Notes: generated by a model not told the origin, from the sequence alone. DNA of 64,000 nucleotides from Psoroptes ovis (GCA_002943765.1 PQWQ01000001.1:4375501-4439500), one strand, 5' to 3'; shown: positions 1 to 13,563, counted from the first letter of the stretch. Translations and numbers: made by a program.

Positions 1-1206
1 AAAACGTTTTAAATCGTTCTCATCTACCGATATTTCATTTCATTTATTGGTGATGATGATTTTGTTTTTGTTTTTTGTTCATTTCAATTTCTACAACTTG
101 ATCATCAAACACAAACAATCAACAGGTTTTACAAATTGGATTTGAATGTGGAAAAAAAATCGGAAATTCGTAATGATTTGTTTATTATTGAATTTCAAAA
201 AAAAAAAAAAAAAACAATAATAAACAATTGAAATTGAATATAGAACATGGAATGATACACAAATCTTCAAAAAACAAAAACAAACACTTCGTGTCTCGTG
301 TTTTTAAGATTAATAATAGTTTGCGCAATATATTATTAGTTTTGTATAAATGACAAAACATATATTCACAAATGTATGCCATTCAAGATTTCAAGAATTT
401 GAAATTGAAAAAATTAAAAAATTCAAATGTCATTTTAAAATTTTCGAAAGAATAAGAAGAATAATCATCATGATTCGTTATCAAATGATTCAATTATTCA
501 AACGAGGCACCTTTTGTTTTGTCATTTACTTTTAATGTTTATTTGTTTTCAAAAAGAAAGAAAGGATTTCATCGAAAATTGTTATTTTTAAATTCAAAAA
601 TTTATTTTAATTTAAAATTCATTTCAATTCTCATACAGAATGAAGATATTAAGACATAATAACACACATATATCGCACACACATGTATAAATCACCTTCA
701 AATCAGAGACATATCAATCACATAGAATTCACGAATCATGATAATACTCACTTGTTATTGAAAGAGAGACAATGAAAATCAAAATTTTTTTTGGATCAAA
801 TTTAAATCGTTTTAAATGATTATTATCATCATCATTAGTTATAATACTTACATTTTTTCTTGGGTTATTTTTTTATCAAATTTTGTGGCCAAGAAGACGG
901 ATTTATATCGATGTTGTAGAATCCGTCACCGAAAGACACAATTCTTAATGATGTTTATTTATTAATTTATTTTAATTTTTTTGACAGCAGCCACGAAATA
1001 ACATAAACGAGAATGAATGAAAAATTATTTTTGGAAACAAACACAGCGATTTCTTATGAAAATACAAGTGAATTTTATTTTGAATATTTGAATATGTTAA
1101 GACTTTTATCATATTTAAATTTATTAAAAAAATTGTCGTAATTCATTGAATTTTTTAAAATCTAGTTCGCGAGCTTTCATAAAATTAATGAATTTATTTT
1201 TTTATA
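1..1206. other. Intergenic stretch, no gene recognised
   Basis: AT-rich sequence with short homopolymer runs (for example an A-run near 197-214). The short open frames at 185-535 have no domain, no splice context and biased composition, so I do not call them. The end near 1200 should contain the 3' UTR of the minus-strand NSUN5 gene. Confidence 0.6.
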
Positions 1207-2861
1207 TTACATTTTCTTGAATTTTTTCTTTTTTGATTTAATTTTTGTAATATTTTCATCTTCATTATTATTATTATTATTATTAGACGATAATTCTTCA
1301 TCGTTCTTAGTATTTTTGGATTGATAATCATCCTTTTTATGTAAATCATTACGACGTTGAAAAACACAACAAAAAAATCCATTTGTCATTGTATTTACAT
1401 AATCAGCACGTAAACATTTTCGAGAAAATGAATAATCACCTTGTCCTCTATATGGCCATTCGGGCATTGGATCAATAATATCATAAGGAATTTCAGGATT
1501 ATCTGTCAAAAATTTTTCAATAACATTTTCATTTTCTATTTGATATTTTGAACATGTACAATATATAATACGTTTTGCATTGAATGATAATGATGCTTGT
1601 AATATTGATAATTGAAATTTGGATAAATTTTCACATCTTTTCATTGTTGTTTCATTTAAATTATCTTCATTTTGATCTTGATTATCATAATTATTGTTAT
1701 ATTCTAATCGACGATTAATACCGCTACCAGAACATGATGGATCAAGCAATAATACGTCTAAATCTTGATATTTCGATGGATCAATTTGTGTAAAATCATA
1801 GGTCAATAATTTAAATTTAACACCATTTCTAGTTAATAGCGTTTTCATATCGGAAACACGTTGTTTATCTTTATCATTAGCATAAATTGTACATTTATTC
1901 ATTAAACGAGATGCAATAGCAGATGTTTTCATTCCTGGTGCTGCACATGCATCCATTATTTTCATATTTTCTTTTAAATTCATTGCCTCGATCGCTAAAA
2001 GACTTGACTATTTCAAGGATGACAATTCTGAGATTTTTGAAATACAATTAAATAGGGAACAAACCTTATCTTGCATTGCAATCGATCCATTTTCATATAA
2101 TTCAATCAATTTTTTTGTCGAATCATCATTGAACACGAGAAGATCATCGAAATGATAATCATCAATGAATTCATTGACATCGAGTGATTGTATGAATTTC
2201 TTGAATGTTTCAAATGATGTTATTTCATTCACCGGTGAGCGATAAACGAAACCTAATTGTTGAAGCTTTTCGATTAATTCTTGTTTTGTATTTTTCAAAT
2301 AATTTATACGACAATAGCGAATCCATTGATGATTGTTTTCTAGACTTTTATTATTATTCATGGCTTGTTTTTTATCTTTTTTCAAATTTTTAAATTCTTT
2401 TACAATTTGATCACGATTATCGCATACATAGCTAACTTCATTTTTACGTCGATATTTAAGAAAACTTTTCTCACCAAATAATAATTCAGCAATCAATATT
2501 TCGATCAAATATGAATTCATTTCATTTAAATCATATTCAGGTAATTTGTTTAAAATTTCATTGATTATTTGATGATTTTTCAGCACTTTTACTGCTAATG
2601 CATAAATCATTTTGATACACTTGAATACAAAGAAAATAAATGATCAATTGGAGAATTATCTAACAATTTTTCAAAACAAACCTTATCACCTTTGAAACGA
2701 TTCATCAGACTATTGATTGATCCTGATTTTTCATTCAATTGATGTAAAACATTAGCAGCTGAATAGTATGCTTTATGAAGCTTTTGTCGTTTAATTCTTT
2801 TGACATTTTTATCTTTATTATTTTTGCTTTGATCCATTTTATTCTTATTCTTGAAAGCCAT
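1207..2861 (-). CDS. NSUN5: NSUN5-like 25S/28S rRNA (cytosine-5) methyltransferase
   Basis: Predicted SAM-dependent RNA m5C methyltransferase of the NOL1/NOP2/Sun family, NSUN5/Rcm1 branch, which methylates a conserved cytosine in large-subunit rRNA in the nucleolus (family knowledge). Three exons on the minus strand: 2861-2682, 2619-2065 and 2007-1207, with introns of 62 and 57 bp; the spliced CDS is 511 codons. Visible motifs are DACAAPG at about residue 264 (SAM-binding motif I), LLLDPSCSGSG with the motif IV cysteine near residue 337, and YCTCS with the motif VI cysteine near 397, so both catalytic cysteines are present. The N-terminal part (GSINSL, then MIYALAV after the first intron) matches the NSUN5-specific N-terminus. 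The C-terminus is an Asn- and Lys-rich low-complexity tail, plausibly a nucleolar signal. Its start faces the mTERF-like gene across 180 bp. Confidence 0.93.
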
Positions 2862-3041
2862 TCTCGAGATGAGGATTTAAAGTCGAAATATCAATGAATC
2901 AAATCACGAAAAATATTCAAAAAATGAAAACAAAAACACGTGAGAATCCTTAACGAGTCATTCATTTAAGAAGTATGGCAAAAATCACATGGTTTTCATG
3001 CCTGATCCCGATTCAAATTTGAAATTAAATTTGAAACAGAA
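2862..3041. promoter_or_regulatory. Shared divergent promoter region, NSUN5 / mTERF-like gene
   Basis: Only 180 bp separate the start codons of two divergently transcribed genes, so both promoters and 5' UTRs must lie here or overlap the genes. No TATA box or clear core element was identified. Both products act on rRNA or on mitochondrial expression, so co-regulation is possible but not shown. Confidence 0.4.
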
Positions 3042-4879
3042 ATGAATACTTTTCGGCTAAGTAAATTTCTATTCAATCATCATTTGAAGAACAATTTGAA
3101 ACCATTTTCGATCGCATCGACCATTTATTCACCTAATTTAAATCAAGAATTTAATAATTCGTACGAAATAAAAGGTAACCGAAATGATGATGTTCAACCA
3201 CAACCCACAATCACAACAGCAACGACATCGCTACAAGATTGTCAAGATAATATTGATGAAAAAATAAGCGAAACATTTTTCGAAAAATATGTATCACATG
3301 AATTCAAAATCGATAAATATGATGCCAGGAAAATCTATTTCTTAAATGATAATCTAATCCAGAAATATTATCCAACAAATGAATCATTGATTGAATTATG
3401 TAAATTTTTAAAATTATTTTTTACATCAAATGAAATTTGCCGAAATCCTAAACCATTCTTGCTACCATTTCAACAATTGAATTACAGGTAATCAAACTTA
3501 ATCATTCAATTGATTCATACATGATTGATGACACTCTTATTCTTATATTTTCCAGAACATTAATGCTCAAAGAAATTGGATTTCGCTCAATAACTATCCC
3601 GATGATTGAAATGACAAATGAAATATTAAAATTAAATCAAAATGAATTACGAAAATATCTTAATTATCCTAATGAACATAATTGTTTTGATTCTATTTGT
3701 AAAAATTTAGATATTTATGGTGAAATGAAAATAAATTTACGAAAAGAAATTGAAAATTTAATCTTTCAAGAAAATAATAATAATGATAATGATGATGAAA
3801 ATATAAATCCATCAATTTGTATTGAAAATTTACCAATCAACACTTTAAGATTATATTGTTTAGCATATTATTTATCAAATACGTTAAAATTATCATACAA
3901 TCGTTCATTATTTCATTGTAGAAAATATTCATCATTGATCAATGAATTAGATTTGACAACAATAAAAATGAACATTATGATTCTTCAACAAAATTTTTCA
4001 TTCAACACTAATCGCATATTGAATAATGGATTATTTCTGCTTTGCAATCCAAAGAATTTACTATCAATATCAACAAAATTATCGACAATTATTGATAAAC
4101 ATTTATATGAATCCTTGGTACAAAATCATAGTGATATATTGAAAATTGATTATGAACAAATCAAAAATAATTATTCATTGATCAAAGAAAAAATGAATGG
4201 ACAATTCTATAATCATTCAATACAATTATTATCAATCGATACAAAGAATTTGATTGAAATGTTTGAAAATATTGAATCAAATGATGATATATTGAAATTG
4301 AATTTGAAAAGTTTAGGTAAAGATTTTCTTGTGTTGAATTATCAAAAAATATTATATCGTTTAGATAAATTAAAACAAGAAGAAATACCATTACAATACA
4401 TACCGTTGACATTTTTCATCGTGGATGATGATGAATTTAAATTAATGCTAGAAGATATTAAAAATGATACCGAATTACGTATCAAATTCTTTATTGAAAC
4501 ATATTTCAATCTCAATTATGAACAAATAAAACATTCACTTTATTCAATAGCCAATAATGTTAATACAGAAAAATATTCATATAATAATGCAAATCGTATT
4601 ATTGAATTTTTAATTGCAATGAATTTTGATAAAAATTTAATTATAAAATATTCATCACTAATATTGTTTGATTATAAATCAGTGAAAGGTGCATATTTTT
4701 ATCTTTCTAATCGTATTAATTCATCACAACGATCATCATCACCAACTTCATCATCATCAATGAATGTTAAACAAAAAAATAATGAAATATTTTTACAAAA
4801 TTTAATTCAACATTTACAACAAACAAAATCGGCGACAAAAATATTGAAAAATATTTCATTTCCAAATTTAATGTCATGA
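3042..4879 (+). CDS. Probable mTERF-family mitochondrial transcription/translation factor
   Basis: Two exons, 3042-3487 and 3556-4879, joined across a 68-bp GT-AG intron, give 589 residues. The first 40 residues are basic, hydroxylated and poor in acidic residues, consistent with a mitochondrial presequence. After a low-complexity linker the protein is almost entirely helical. It has repeated short helix-pair units and phrases such as LMLKEIGF after the splice junction and YEQIKNNYSLIKEKM in the middle, reminiscent of mTERF repeats (mTERF5-like in arthropods). mTERF proteins bind mitochondrial DNA or RNA and adjust transcription or ribosome assembly. The assignment is from pattern only; another helical-repeat organelle protein is possible. 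The C-terminus has a Ser-rich stretch and then a basic end. It converges on the BAMBI-like gene, with 281 bp between stops. Confidence 0.5.
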
Positions 4880-5160
4880 ATAATAATGATTTATGAACTT
4901 GAACATCTTTAACTCCATCATAGTCTATGAAAAACAGTCTTTGGGTCATAAAATCTTTTTTTTTATTAATTTTAATCTTTAGTTTTCAATATTTACAAAT
5001 TTAAACAAATTGATTGATAATAATAAAATATTTACAATATTTAAATGCAATCGAAATATATACATGAATATATAAATAATGAATTTTTTACATTCAAAAT
5101 CAAAAAAAAAAAAAAAAAAAAAAAAAAAATCGTGGAGAGTTTTGAGTCATTGTTCATCAT
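4880..5160. other. Convergent 3' region with long poly(A) tract
   Basis: Spacer between the stop of the mTERF-like gene (+) and the stop of the BAMBI-like gene (-). It contains about 28 consecutive A residues at 5102-5129. Both 3' UTRs must lie or overlap here. Confidence 0.6.
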
Positions 5161-8100
5161 CTATGCTTGTCTATAAATCGTTGGCTGCTGCCGCTGCTGC
5201 TGATGATGATGATAATCAATATTTGAAAACCTTAAATCATATATTGGATATTGATGTTGAGAGATCGATGTTGATGCATAAATTTCATTTTGATTTTCAA
5301 TATGATCATTAGTGTTATAATTATGCATTGATGATGGTGGTGGTGGTGGTAATGATGTAAACATTGTTTCATTTGTATTATCATTCAAATTATTTTCATT
5401 ATTATCATCACCATCATCATTAATCATTGTAATTGGATAATGACTACTAATAATACTTGGTAATGCTGTAGTTGGGTTATTTTTAATATTTAAATAATGT
5501 TTATCTTTATTTAAATTATTAATATTGGAATTTTTCATCATTTTCTTCACTTCGGTCGCCGATGTTTTATGTTTATTTTTATACAAATGTTTCATTTTCT
5601 TTTGATCATCTTTACGGATATAAAGAATAACTGAACAAATAATGATTGATAGCAATAGAATTGGCAGTACGATGATTAATGCAATGGTTTTGATTGATCC
5701 ATTTATTTCTGAAATTTAATTTAAATAGAAATTTGAAATTAGTTTAATGAATTTTATAAACAAAATTATCGCAAAAATTGTTTACCTTGATTTGAATAGC
5801 TTTCTTGTAAATGTTTACCCAATGATTCGAATGATTTTCCATCATCACCAAAACGTTGATTATTATTATTATTTGATAAATTAATTATATTTGTATACTG
5901 ACTATATGGATGACGATGATTATTGTTATATTGTTCTTGTTGTTGTTGATTATTATTATCATTCGTTATATTATCATCAATAATTGTTTTAACATAATTA
6001 CACATATCATCAACGCAACAAGTTATTGTTTTATTTTGTTTACGTAATAAAATAGATGATAATGATTGATATTGTTGCTGGTGTTGTTGTTGTTGATTAT
6101 TAATCGAAATGGAATGTCTATTGTATTGATTATTTCTTAATGATAATGCCAATTTCAAACAAGTAATACGTTGATCATTCGATAACATTTCAATACAACC
6201 ATGACGTGAAATATCACTGATTGGTGAGCCAACATTACTGCTGCCGCCGCCGCCGCCACTACCATCATCATTGTTATTATGATTAAAATTTATGGCTGAA
6301 TGTTCAACAAAACAGCCGGCTTGTTGTCCTTTTGATTTACACATATAACCAGTACGTACACAAACCGGTTGATTACAATAACAACGGATATCGCCTTTAA
6401 TATAAGAAAAAATAGAAGAAAAATGGATAAAAAATTAGAGATAATCTTATTGTTTAGCTTTAATTCAATTTAATTCATTTCAATTTCTCTTCCTTATCAA
6501 TATGAAATATTTAATTTGAAAATAATTCCATTGTAAACACTAATGCAGGTTAAGTAAAATTTAGAAAAACAAACAAACAAACAAGCAAATGATAACATAA
6601 TCGGTTTCCGGCAATTCATCACGATTGAATCATCAGTATAATTATTGTTATTATCATTATTATTATCATCACAAATAACGAAATGAATTTACTGATAATT
6701 TTTAATGGAAAAAATTTATTTCATTTATTTTTTTATTTTATTTGATAAAAGAATTTAAAATCAAAGTATTTTAAGGTATTCGAAAGTATTTCCATGTATT
6801 TTCAATGCAATTCCATCCCTCAAATTCATTCATTTCTATTAGGTTTAATGAAATCAAATTTTTTTTTTGCATAAAAAAGGCGAACCTTTTTCCAGCCTTA
6901 GAACCTCAAAGACAGAAAGCTTTTAAAATAAAAATGTGACATTATTTATCTCGAATTTCCATCAAAAAAAATTCATTTACTTTCATCAAAAATTTCCATC
7001 AAGAAATAGGTGGAATAATGATAATACTAATGGTGATATCTAAAGAATAATCTTTAAAACATTCAAATGTTTTAATCTTTGAAATAAAATAAGAAAATTT
7101 TCAAAACTTCTCAAAAAAACCGTTTAGATAAGGAATCAAATATTTTATCAATGGAAAATAAACATTAAATACATTTAATATAAGCAAAAGACTGATTGAA
7201 TCCGATCCGAGTCTGAGCAATTTATTCAATTTCGTTAATTTCTACTTTTCAAGATTCAAATCGGTTGAATCTTGAACTAATCTTGACCAATTCATTCATT
7301 CATTCATTTCTCAATTAGCTTCTCATCATCATGAATATATATTTTCAACATTTACTTTTACTTTGTTTTTTTTCAATTTTTTTTCTTTAAAATTTCAAGT
7401 TTCTTCAATTTCTTCTTCGGGCAAATAAAATAATAATAAAAACAACAACAATCAAACAAGTAATCTAATACTTGAAACAAATGAAATTTGAAGAAAAACG
7501 AATGGCAAAGAAAATCTTCAAGAAAAACTTGAAGAAATTTGAGTTTGCCTACTTTACGAATGTACATTAGACCGCCGCGCACCATTCAACCGAACCAACA
7601 GCTTGCATGGAGTATGAATTGGCCAGCCGCCAGTACTACCATTATCATTAAACTACTGTTGGTGGGGTATTTGAACACATACAAACATACATTTTATCAG
7701 TCGACCACCGATCACCAAAACTGTAGCCAACCATGGTTTCGAAAGGGCAATCAACAAATGAGCAAATGGACCAATGAAAATAAAACAATCAACCAATGTA
7801 TGTTGGTACATACACTCAAATATATAATTTGGTTGAAAAAACAGCAAAGACGGCGACGAAGACGACGAAGACTAAAACAACAACAACAACAGCGAAGACG
7901 ACGACGACTATGGCCAACTAATGATAATTTCGAATTCGACGGTCATCATCGAAGAGCAGAAAGAGAGATTCGATGATAGAATACATGTAATTTTCTTCGA
8001 CCAAAGACCAACAGAAACACACTGAATTCTACTGTATAATTTACCAAAATAATAACGATGATAATAAACGAATGAATAGATAAGAATGAGCAGCCGAAGC

Positions 8101-11100
8101 AAAGCCTTGTGTCTTCGTTTTTAGTCGTCGTCATTTCAATTCGTTATCATTTACTTCAAATTCAGCCTCACATTCATCCATTCATTCATCATACAGGTCT
8201 ATTTTAGCCGAAGAACTAAATAATTATCATCATCATCGTCGTTATTAATTTTCTGGCCAAAATACACGATTTCATCCAGGAAAAAAAGGAGGAGGAGAAG
8301 ATAATTCGAATTCGATGGTAATTCGAGGGTAGAGAAGGTAGAAGCGAGAAGGTAAAATCGTTATCATTAAGTTGATGGCATTTCTGTTGGCCGAAAAAAA
8401 TTTTATTCGGCCGAAATCAATCAAAATTCGATGAATATGATGATGATGAACATGGTGAAAGCAAGCAAGCGAACACATGCATCAAACATTTGTATTTGAA
8501 ATTGAGTTCAATTTTTGAAATTTGAATGAGGATTAAATGCAATTTGATTCAATTTCAAGTCAAAACATTTAAACACAGAGACACGCGCATTTATCAAAAT
8601 TAAGGATCAATTTTCAAAGAAATCAACAAAATGAATTATGATAAATGTTCATTGATATCTATGTATATATGATTCGGTGTTTGGGTTGATGAACATTTAT
8701 TCAATTGAGAAATAAAACCAACCAAATGATCATCTACCTTCAAGTCCAATGAATTACTTGTGTTCATCATCATAACTATTAATGAACATAATCAATTATC
8801 ATAATCAAAGGCTTAAGCAAGGAATTTAAATTAATTTCGATGAATCAAGTCTTTGATGATTTCAAATGATCATAAGATTTTAATAGAATCAATTACCTAC
8901 GATATGTTCCTCAAATACAAAAATACATGCTCAGATATCTTTTGACTTGACAAAGGTTGTTATATCGAATGGTAAATTTGATTTAATTTCTTTTCATTTC
9001 GAAAAAAATAAATGAACATTTTTCAAAGATAAATATTATGGTCTACCTCAATTGGTCGTTTATCATACATAAATATCATCTATCTACAAATGCTTAAACA
9101 TTAAATCATACGATATCATACGTCGCCATACAACATTTCAACAAAAATCACCACCACCATATCATAACTATCAACAAACAAGCCAACCAGCAATCATCAG
9201 TGGTAGCCATCAATCCTACTACCGACTGACTGACTGACTGACCACCGATTGGTTTCGTTTTACCAAAAAAAAAAAAAAAAAAAAAAAACAAATACATACG
9301 AAAACACACACACGCATACAAATTCACATTATTGTCTAGCCAAAATATATCATAATTATCAAATGACATTTATCAAATGTTTGTTTTAGGCTTTCTAAAG
9401 CTTGGGCAAATTTTATTGATTTCAAACGATGACGATGACGACAAATATTATGACAGGCAAAAAACTTCAACAAAAACCTTAAACTTGAAAGAAATATTTT
9501 TCATATTTATCAAAAACAAATAAATGACTGAATGTCAAAGCCATGATAATACAACTAATCATAATAAAATGAATGGCATGAATCAATGAAAAACTACCTC
9601 AAATATGATGAATGGCTTCAGGCATCCACCACTATTTTGATATGTGTGCATGTATGGCATGAATTGATTGATAAAATTGATTTTCGAGTAGTAAAAATAT
9701 CAAAATTAATATTAATATCATTAATTGTTAGTATTATTAGAATCAAAATTAATCAAAAATATGTAATTTGAATATCAACATCAAATATCAACAAATGAGT
9801 TGAAAATTGAATTTTATGAATAATTAATTATTGAATACATAAATCAGTAAATAAGTAAACAAACAAAGATTTTAAAAGGTCAAAGGTTTCGTAGATTTAA
9901 TTTCAAGAACATCTTTTCTTCTTCGAACAAAATTCGATGTACAAAACATATTCATCGGATAATTGAAAATTTACGTAGCTGGCTTCCAGCTAAAGGATCA
10001 TAACCTTTGAACATGAAAAACCTTTGCAAACCTAAATGAAGCCTCTTCAAATGATGTTAAGCAAAAGTCATTGTGTTATCGTGTGTGTTTTAGAGAGACT
10101 ATACCCTTCTTCATCATCTTCATCATACATTCAATTACATGCAACAAACAAATTATTTTCAATGACAAATGAACATCATTAAGCATCTTATATCGAATAG
10201 ATGGGAATACAGAAACACAAAACACGACAAAGCGTGACCAGGATTTGTGTTGTCGATGGACTTTCATGATGATTAAATATGAACACATGGATGATGTTTG
10301 ATTATATGTGGAAAATGAAATGATGATCTTCAGTCCATCAACCAAAATCATTATTATCATCATCATCATTTTCATTATTTTTTTATGAATTTTCACAATT
10401 ACACGTGATTTTATTCTGAATTTTTTGATTATAATTTCAATGGTCATTCAGTTATTTAATACCTGATTGAATGCATTGTTTACAGCCTCAACAATGATCA
10501 TGATGATGATGATAACAATGATAATTCAACAGCTAATTGTGAAAAATTTTTAAATTTTAGAAAAATTTTTGAAACATTCAATTATTTGATCAAAAAACGC
10601 CGGCTATGTCCATATTCACTAAATTCACATCACTGAAAACACTACGTCATTGTTAGTATAGCAATGTACATGATCAAACTACGTCACCGGCGTTCGAACA
10701 TTAAAACTAATCTAGAACAAGTCAGACGTAGTAATACGTCATTTAAAGCCGGTGAACAAACAGAGCAAACAATTTCAATTATCAAACATTTGATTTGATT
10801 TGAGTTTATTTATGTAAGGAATTGAATTTAGATTTTTTTTTGACATCTTACACATCAAAGCTAATAATAATAATAACAACAATCATATATTTGGAGATGG
10901 AAATAATGATGATTTTCGATTGAAAATTAAATATTTGCGTGATGATAATTTTCGAGGGTAAAATATCGAGGAAACAATGGTAAACATCAGAGAGAGAGAG
11001 ACATCGAAATGATAAAATTTCGAATTCGAAATTCGAAAGATAATTGAACTTAATGATGTTGATCATCATCGGTGTTATGAGTGGATGTGAAAGTAAATCA

Positions 11101-13563
11101 TTATCATTATTATGACCATCATTGCCATTATTATTATCATTGTTGAGGATTGAAAAATGATAATGATAGATAGTGATTACATGTATGTAGGTATTTGGCA
11201 TTATTATTCAATGCTTTTTTAGCTCGTAACGATGATAATAATAGATGATCATCATCAAACAACAACAAAGAAGTCAAAGGTTCAAATTTTCAAGGACCAT
11301 CCGCCAAATCAGCAATGATAATTGGCCGATGATGGTGTCTGGCCATTCGAATGGCCGCTATGGATGATTGAATGTGACCATTCTCGGGAATGGTAATGAT
11401 AATGATGATAATGATAGTGTCGATCTTGACCCTTGAATACCTCTTGAATTGTAATTTTTTTGCGGTTTTCTCACCGAACAACAAAGGAGATATTCATCCA
11501 AAACCACTGAATTCATTGAATGGTAAATAATTTTCCATCAAATCGATGGGATCGAAACATCAATTTACTCAGGCTTTGTTTACCGAGAAATTTGATCGAA
11601 AAACCACAGATTTATAATGTCAATTTTCAAGAGATTATTTCCTTTTTAAGGTTGTTACCTTGTAAATTTAGTGCTGAAGAACAGAACATTTCAACTGAAA
11701 TTGTATCAAAAACCAAAAAACATTTCGAAAAATCTTCGAACCATTGTTATTTGGTCAGTTTAACCATCATGTTTGGTCAGTTTTGGAACAAATGCACCAC
11801 TTAATAACAAACAACATGCGGACACAGCAGGAGTTTCTCGAGTAGTTTTGGTCAATTTTGGCATTGTTTGTTTGTTCGTTGTCTACCCTCTTAACTCTTC
11901 AAATTACAACCTTTATACCAGGTATGTGTATCAGTTGATGGTCAAGTATTGGCCAAAAATTCAAATACGGGGTCCTCGAGCAAACACATTCGAATACACA
12001 AACAATTTTTCATGTAAAATTCAGGAGATGATGGACTTCGATAAGTTTGTTTTGTTCTCGATTTTGTTTGATCAAATTCAAATATATTGCTTCAAATTTC
12101 AAATATTTGTTCGTTCAGACCAACATACAAACCATGAAAATTGGTTCAAGAGAGTACAAGAGTCTCAAGATTTGTTGTTGTTTTTGTTTCAAGAGTTTCA
12201 AAGATTATCATTGTTGTTGTTTGTTGTGGTTGGTATTTGTATTGATTGGCAATGTTCGATGTTGTTGTTTCAACCTCAAAAATGGACCAAATGGGTTCCA
12301 AAAAAAAAAAAAAAATCATTTATGGATCTGATTGGTTTGGAATTTGTGATTAGTTCGGTTGGTGATTCGATGATCAAATTACAATTGATTAAATTGGTTT
12401 TCTGAGGTAAAATTATGCACAATTCAAGTGCATTAATCATGGATAAAAAGAGGAACCTTAAATCTTATCGAATCTTATCTTGGATATTATCTTAAAAAAC
12501 AATGTTAATAAACGATAATAATAATAATAATAAAATAGACGATAATCATTTTAATGATGTTTTGTAAGATGTCTGATTGAGCAAAATAAAATTTCGAAGG
12601 ATTAAGAACAATTAAATGTATTTCAATTTTAGAACTAGCGAAAGCAAAAGCCTGGTCAATGTCTGATAATTGAAATATTTAAGATTTTCGAGATTAAAAT
12701 TCAATTAATTGGGCAGCAATGAGCAGCTAAAAACTGATTATTTTTCAATATTTTAAATTATTTACTGATTAAGGTTAATTTAGGCGTATTACACGAGTGT
12801 TTGAATTGAATTCAATTAATTTCGAATCTTTCCTTAAATCAAAGTAGAAACATTTGATAAAAATCTTTGAAAAAATTTTTATGATTTCAAATGTTTTATC
12901 TTTGAATTCTCGTCAAAAGGTAAACATGTTGAACATTTGAAAGCATTATCTTGAGAAACATCAAACAAACAAGTGGCCAATCTGGCCAAACATGTCAAAA
13001 TACCCTCGAGCAACAATCCCTTCAATTCAATTCAATCTTCAATTAATGCTCATGACAAAATGATGATAATAAAAAATGCTAAAATAATAATCATGATAAT
13101 TGAATCTTCAAATGGAATTAAAGTGAAATAACCATAAAATTATCATCAACAAAGCTAATGTGGAATACGAATGAATGGCTGAGAATTGAATGGTTAATCT
13201 TTAATTTATCAAATCATTTGTTTACATTTAAAATTTAAAAGTTTTCGATGGGAATTTTCTCGGCATTTTTCTAAATTTAATTATGACTAAGAACGATTAA
13301 GACATTCATAATCATTAATAGATAAATGATGGTTAATTTCTCTTAATGGAATCATCATTTGTTGATAATTGAATGATGATCATATTCAGAAATCAAGACA
13401 TATCAACAATGGTCGCAGAATGAGTTGGCGAAATTGTAAACAAAAACCAAAATCAAACAGAATGATTTTTTAAAATCTACTTACATTCACATAATTGACA
13501 GATGATGATGATCATCAATAATAAATGAATAATTATGGCCGAATTGATTGATTGATTAGCCAT
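5161..13563 (-). CDS. BAMBI: BAMBI-like TGF-beta/BMP pseudoreceptor (split by a 7.1-kb intron)
   Basis: Single-pass membrane protein related to BAMBI, a type I TGF-beta receptor-like decoy that lacks the kinase and dampens BMP/activin signalling (family knowledge). Exons on the minus strand: 13563-13485, 6394-5786 and 5708-5161; phases match and give 411 residues. Exon 1 supplies a signal peptide with a core rich in Ile and Leu. Exon 2 starts in the hallmark CDIRCYC, followed by VCVRTGYMCKS, HGCIEM and CCVDDMCNY, which is the BAMBI/activin-receptor cysteine pattern. A Gly/Asn/Gln-rich insert enlarges the ectodomain relative to vertebrate BAMBI. Exon 3 holds the transmembrane helix (about residues 237-260) and a roughly 150-residue low-complexity cytoplasmic tail with a PPPPP run and no kinase domain. 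An in-frame ATG two codons upstream (13569) is an alternative start. The first intron is far longer than others here and contains one copy of a recurrent palindromic element (10598-10754). Confidence 0.85.
9265..9288. repeat. Poly(A) homopolymer tract
   Basis: About 24 consecutive A residues within the long BAMBI intron, followed by an A/C-rich tail. It could be a simple repeat or the remnant tail of an old retro-insertion; no adjacent retrotransposon coding sequence was seen. Confidence 0.85.
10598..10754. repeat. Palindromic GACGTA-N4-TACGTC element, copy A (with a second CCGG-bounded unit)
   Basis: The palindrome GACGTA-GTAA-TACGTC lies at 10725-10740. Outside it are CCGG-type ends: CGCCGGC at 10598, ACCGGCG at 10686 and GCCGGTG at 10748. 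The 10598-10692 sub-unit begins AACGCCGG and ends CCGGCGTT, so it has 8-bp perfect inverted ends, and it contains two further TACGTC half-sites. The same architecture recurs at 14333-14436 and 40751-40806. It may be a degraded miniature transposon or a bZIP-type (CRE/ATF-like) site cluster. Confidence 0.7.

Larger units (their letters stand above)
6395..13484 (-). other. 7.1-kb first intron of the BAMBI-like gene
   Basis: Bounded by an AAAG acceptor at 6395 and a GTAAGT donor at 13484 on the minus strand. It holds AT-rich sequence, an A24 run at 9265-9288, a CGA/CAA trinucleotide-rich patch around 7843-7910, the palindromic element at 10598-10754, and a G+T-rich region at about 11770-12400 with an unusually long but unrecognised plus-strand open frame. 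Given typical introns of 57-110 bp in this window, a length of 7 kb suggests regulatory content or accumulated repeats. Confidence 0.75.

Noticed and set aside
7539..7976. 145-codon plus-strand open frame with Arg/Gln runs inside the BAMBI intron
   Set aside because: It is generated by CGA/CAA trinucleotide repeats; there is no domain and no splice or start context.
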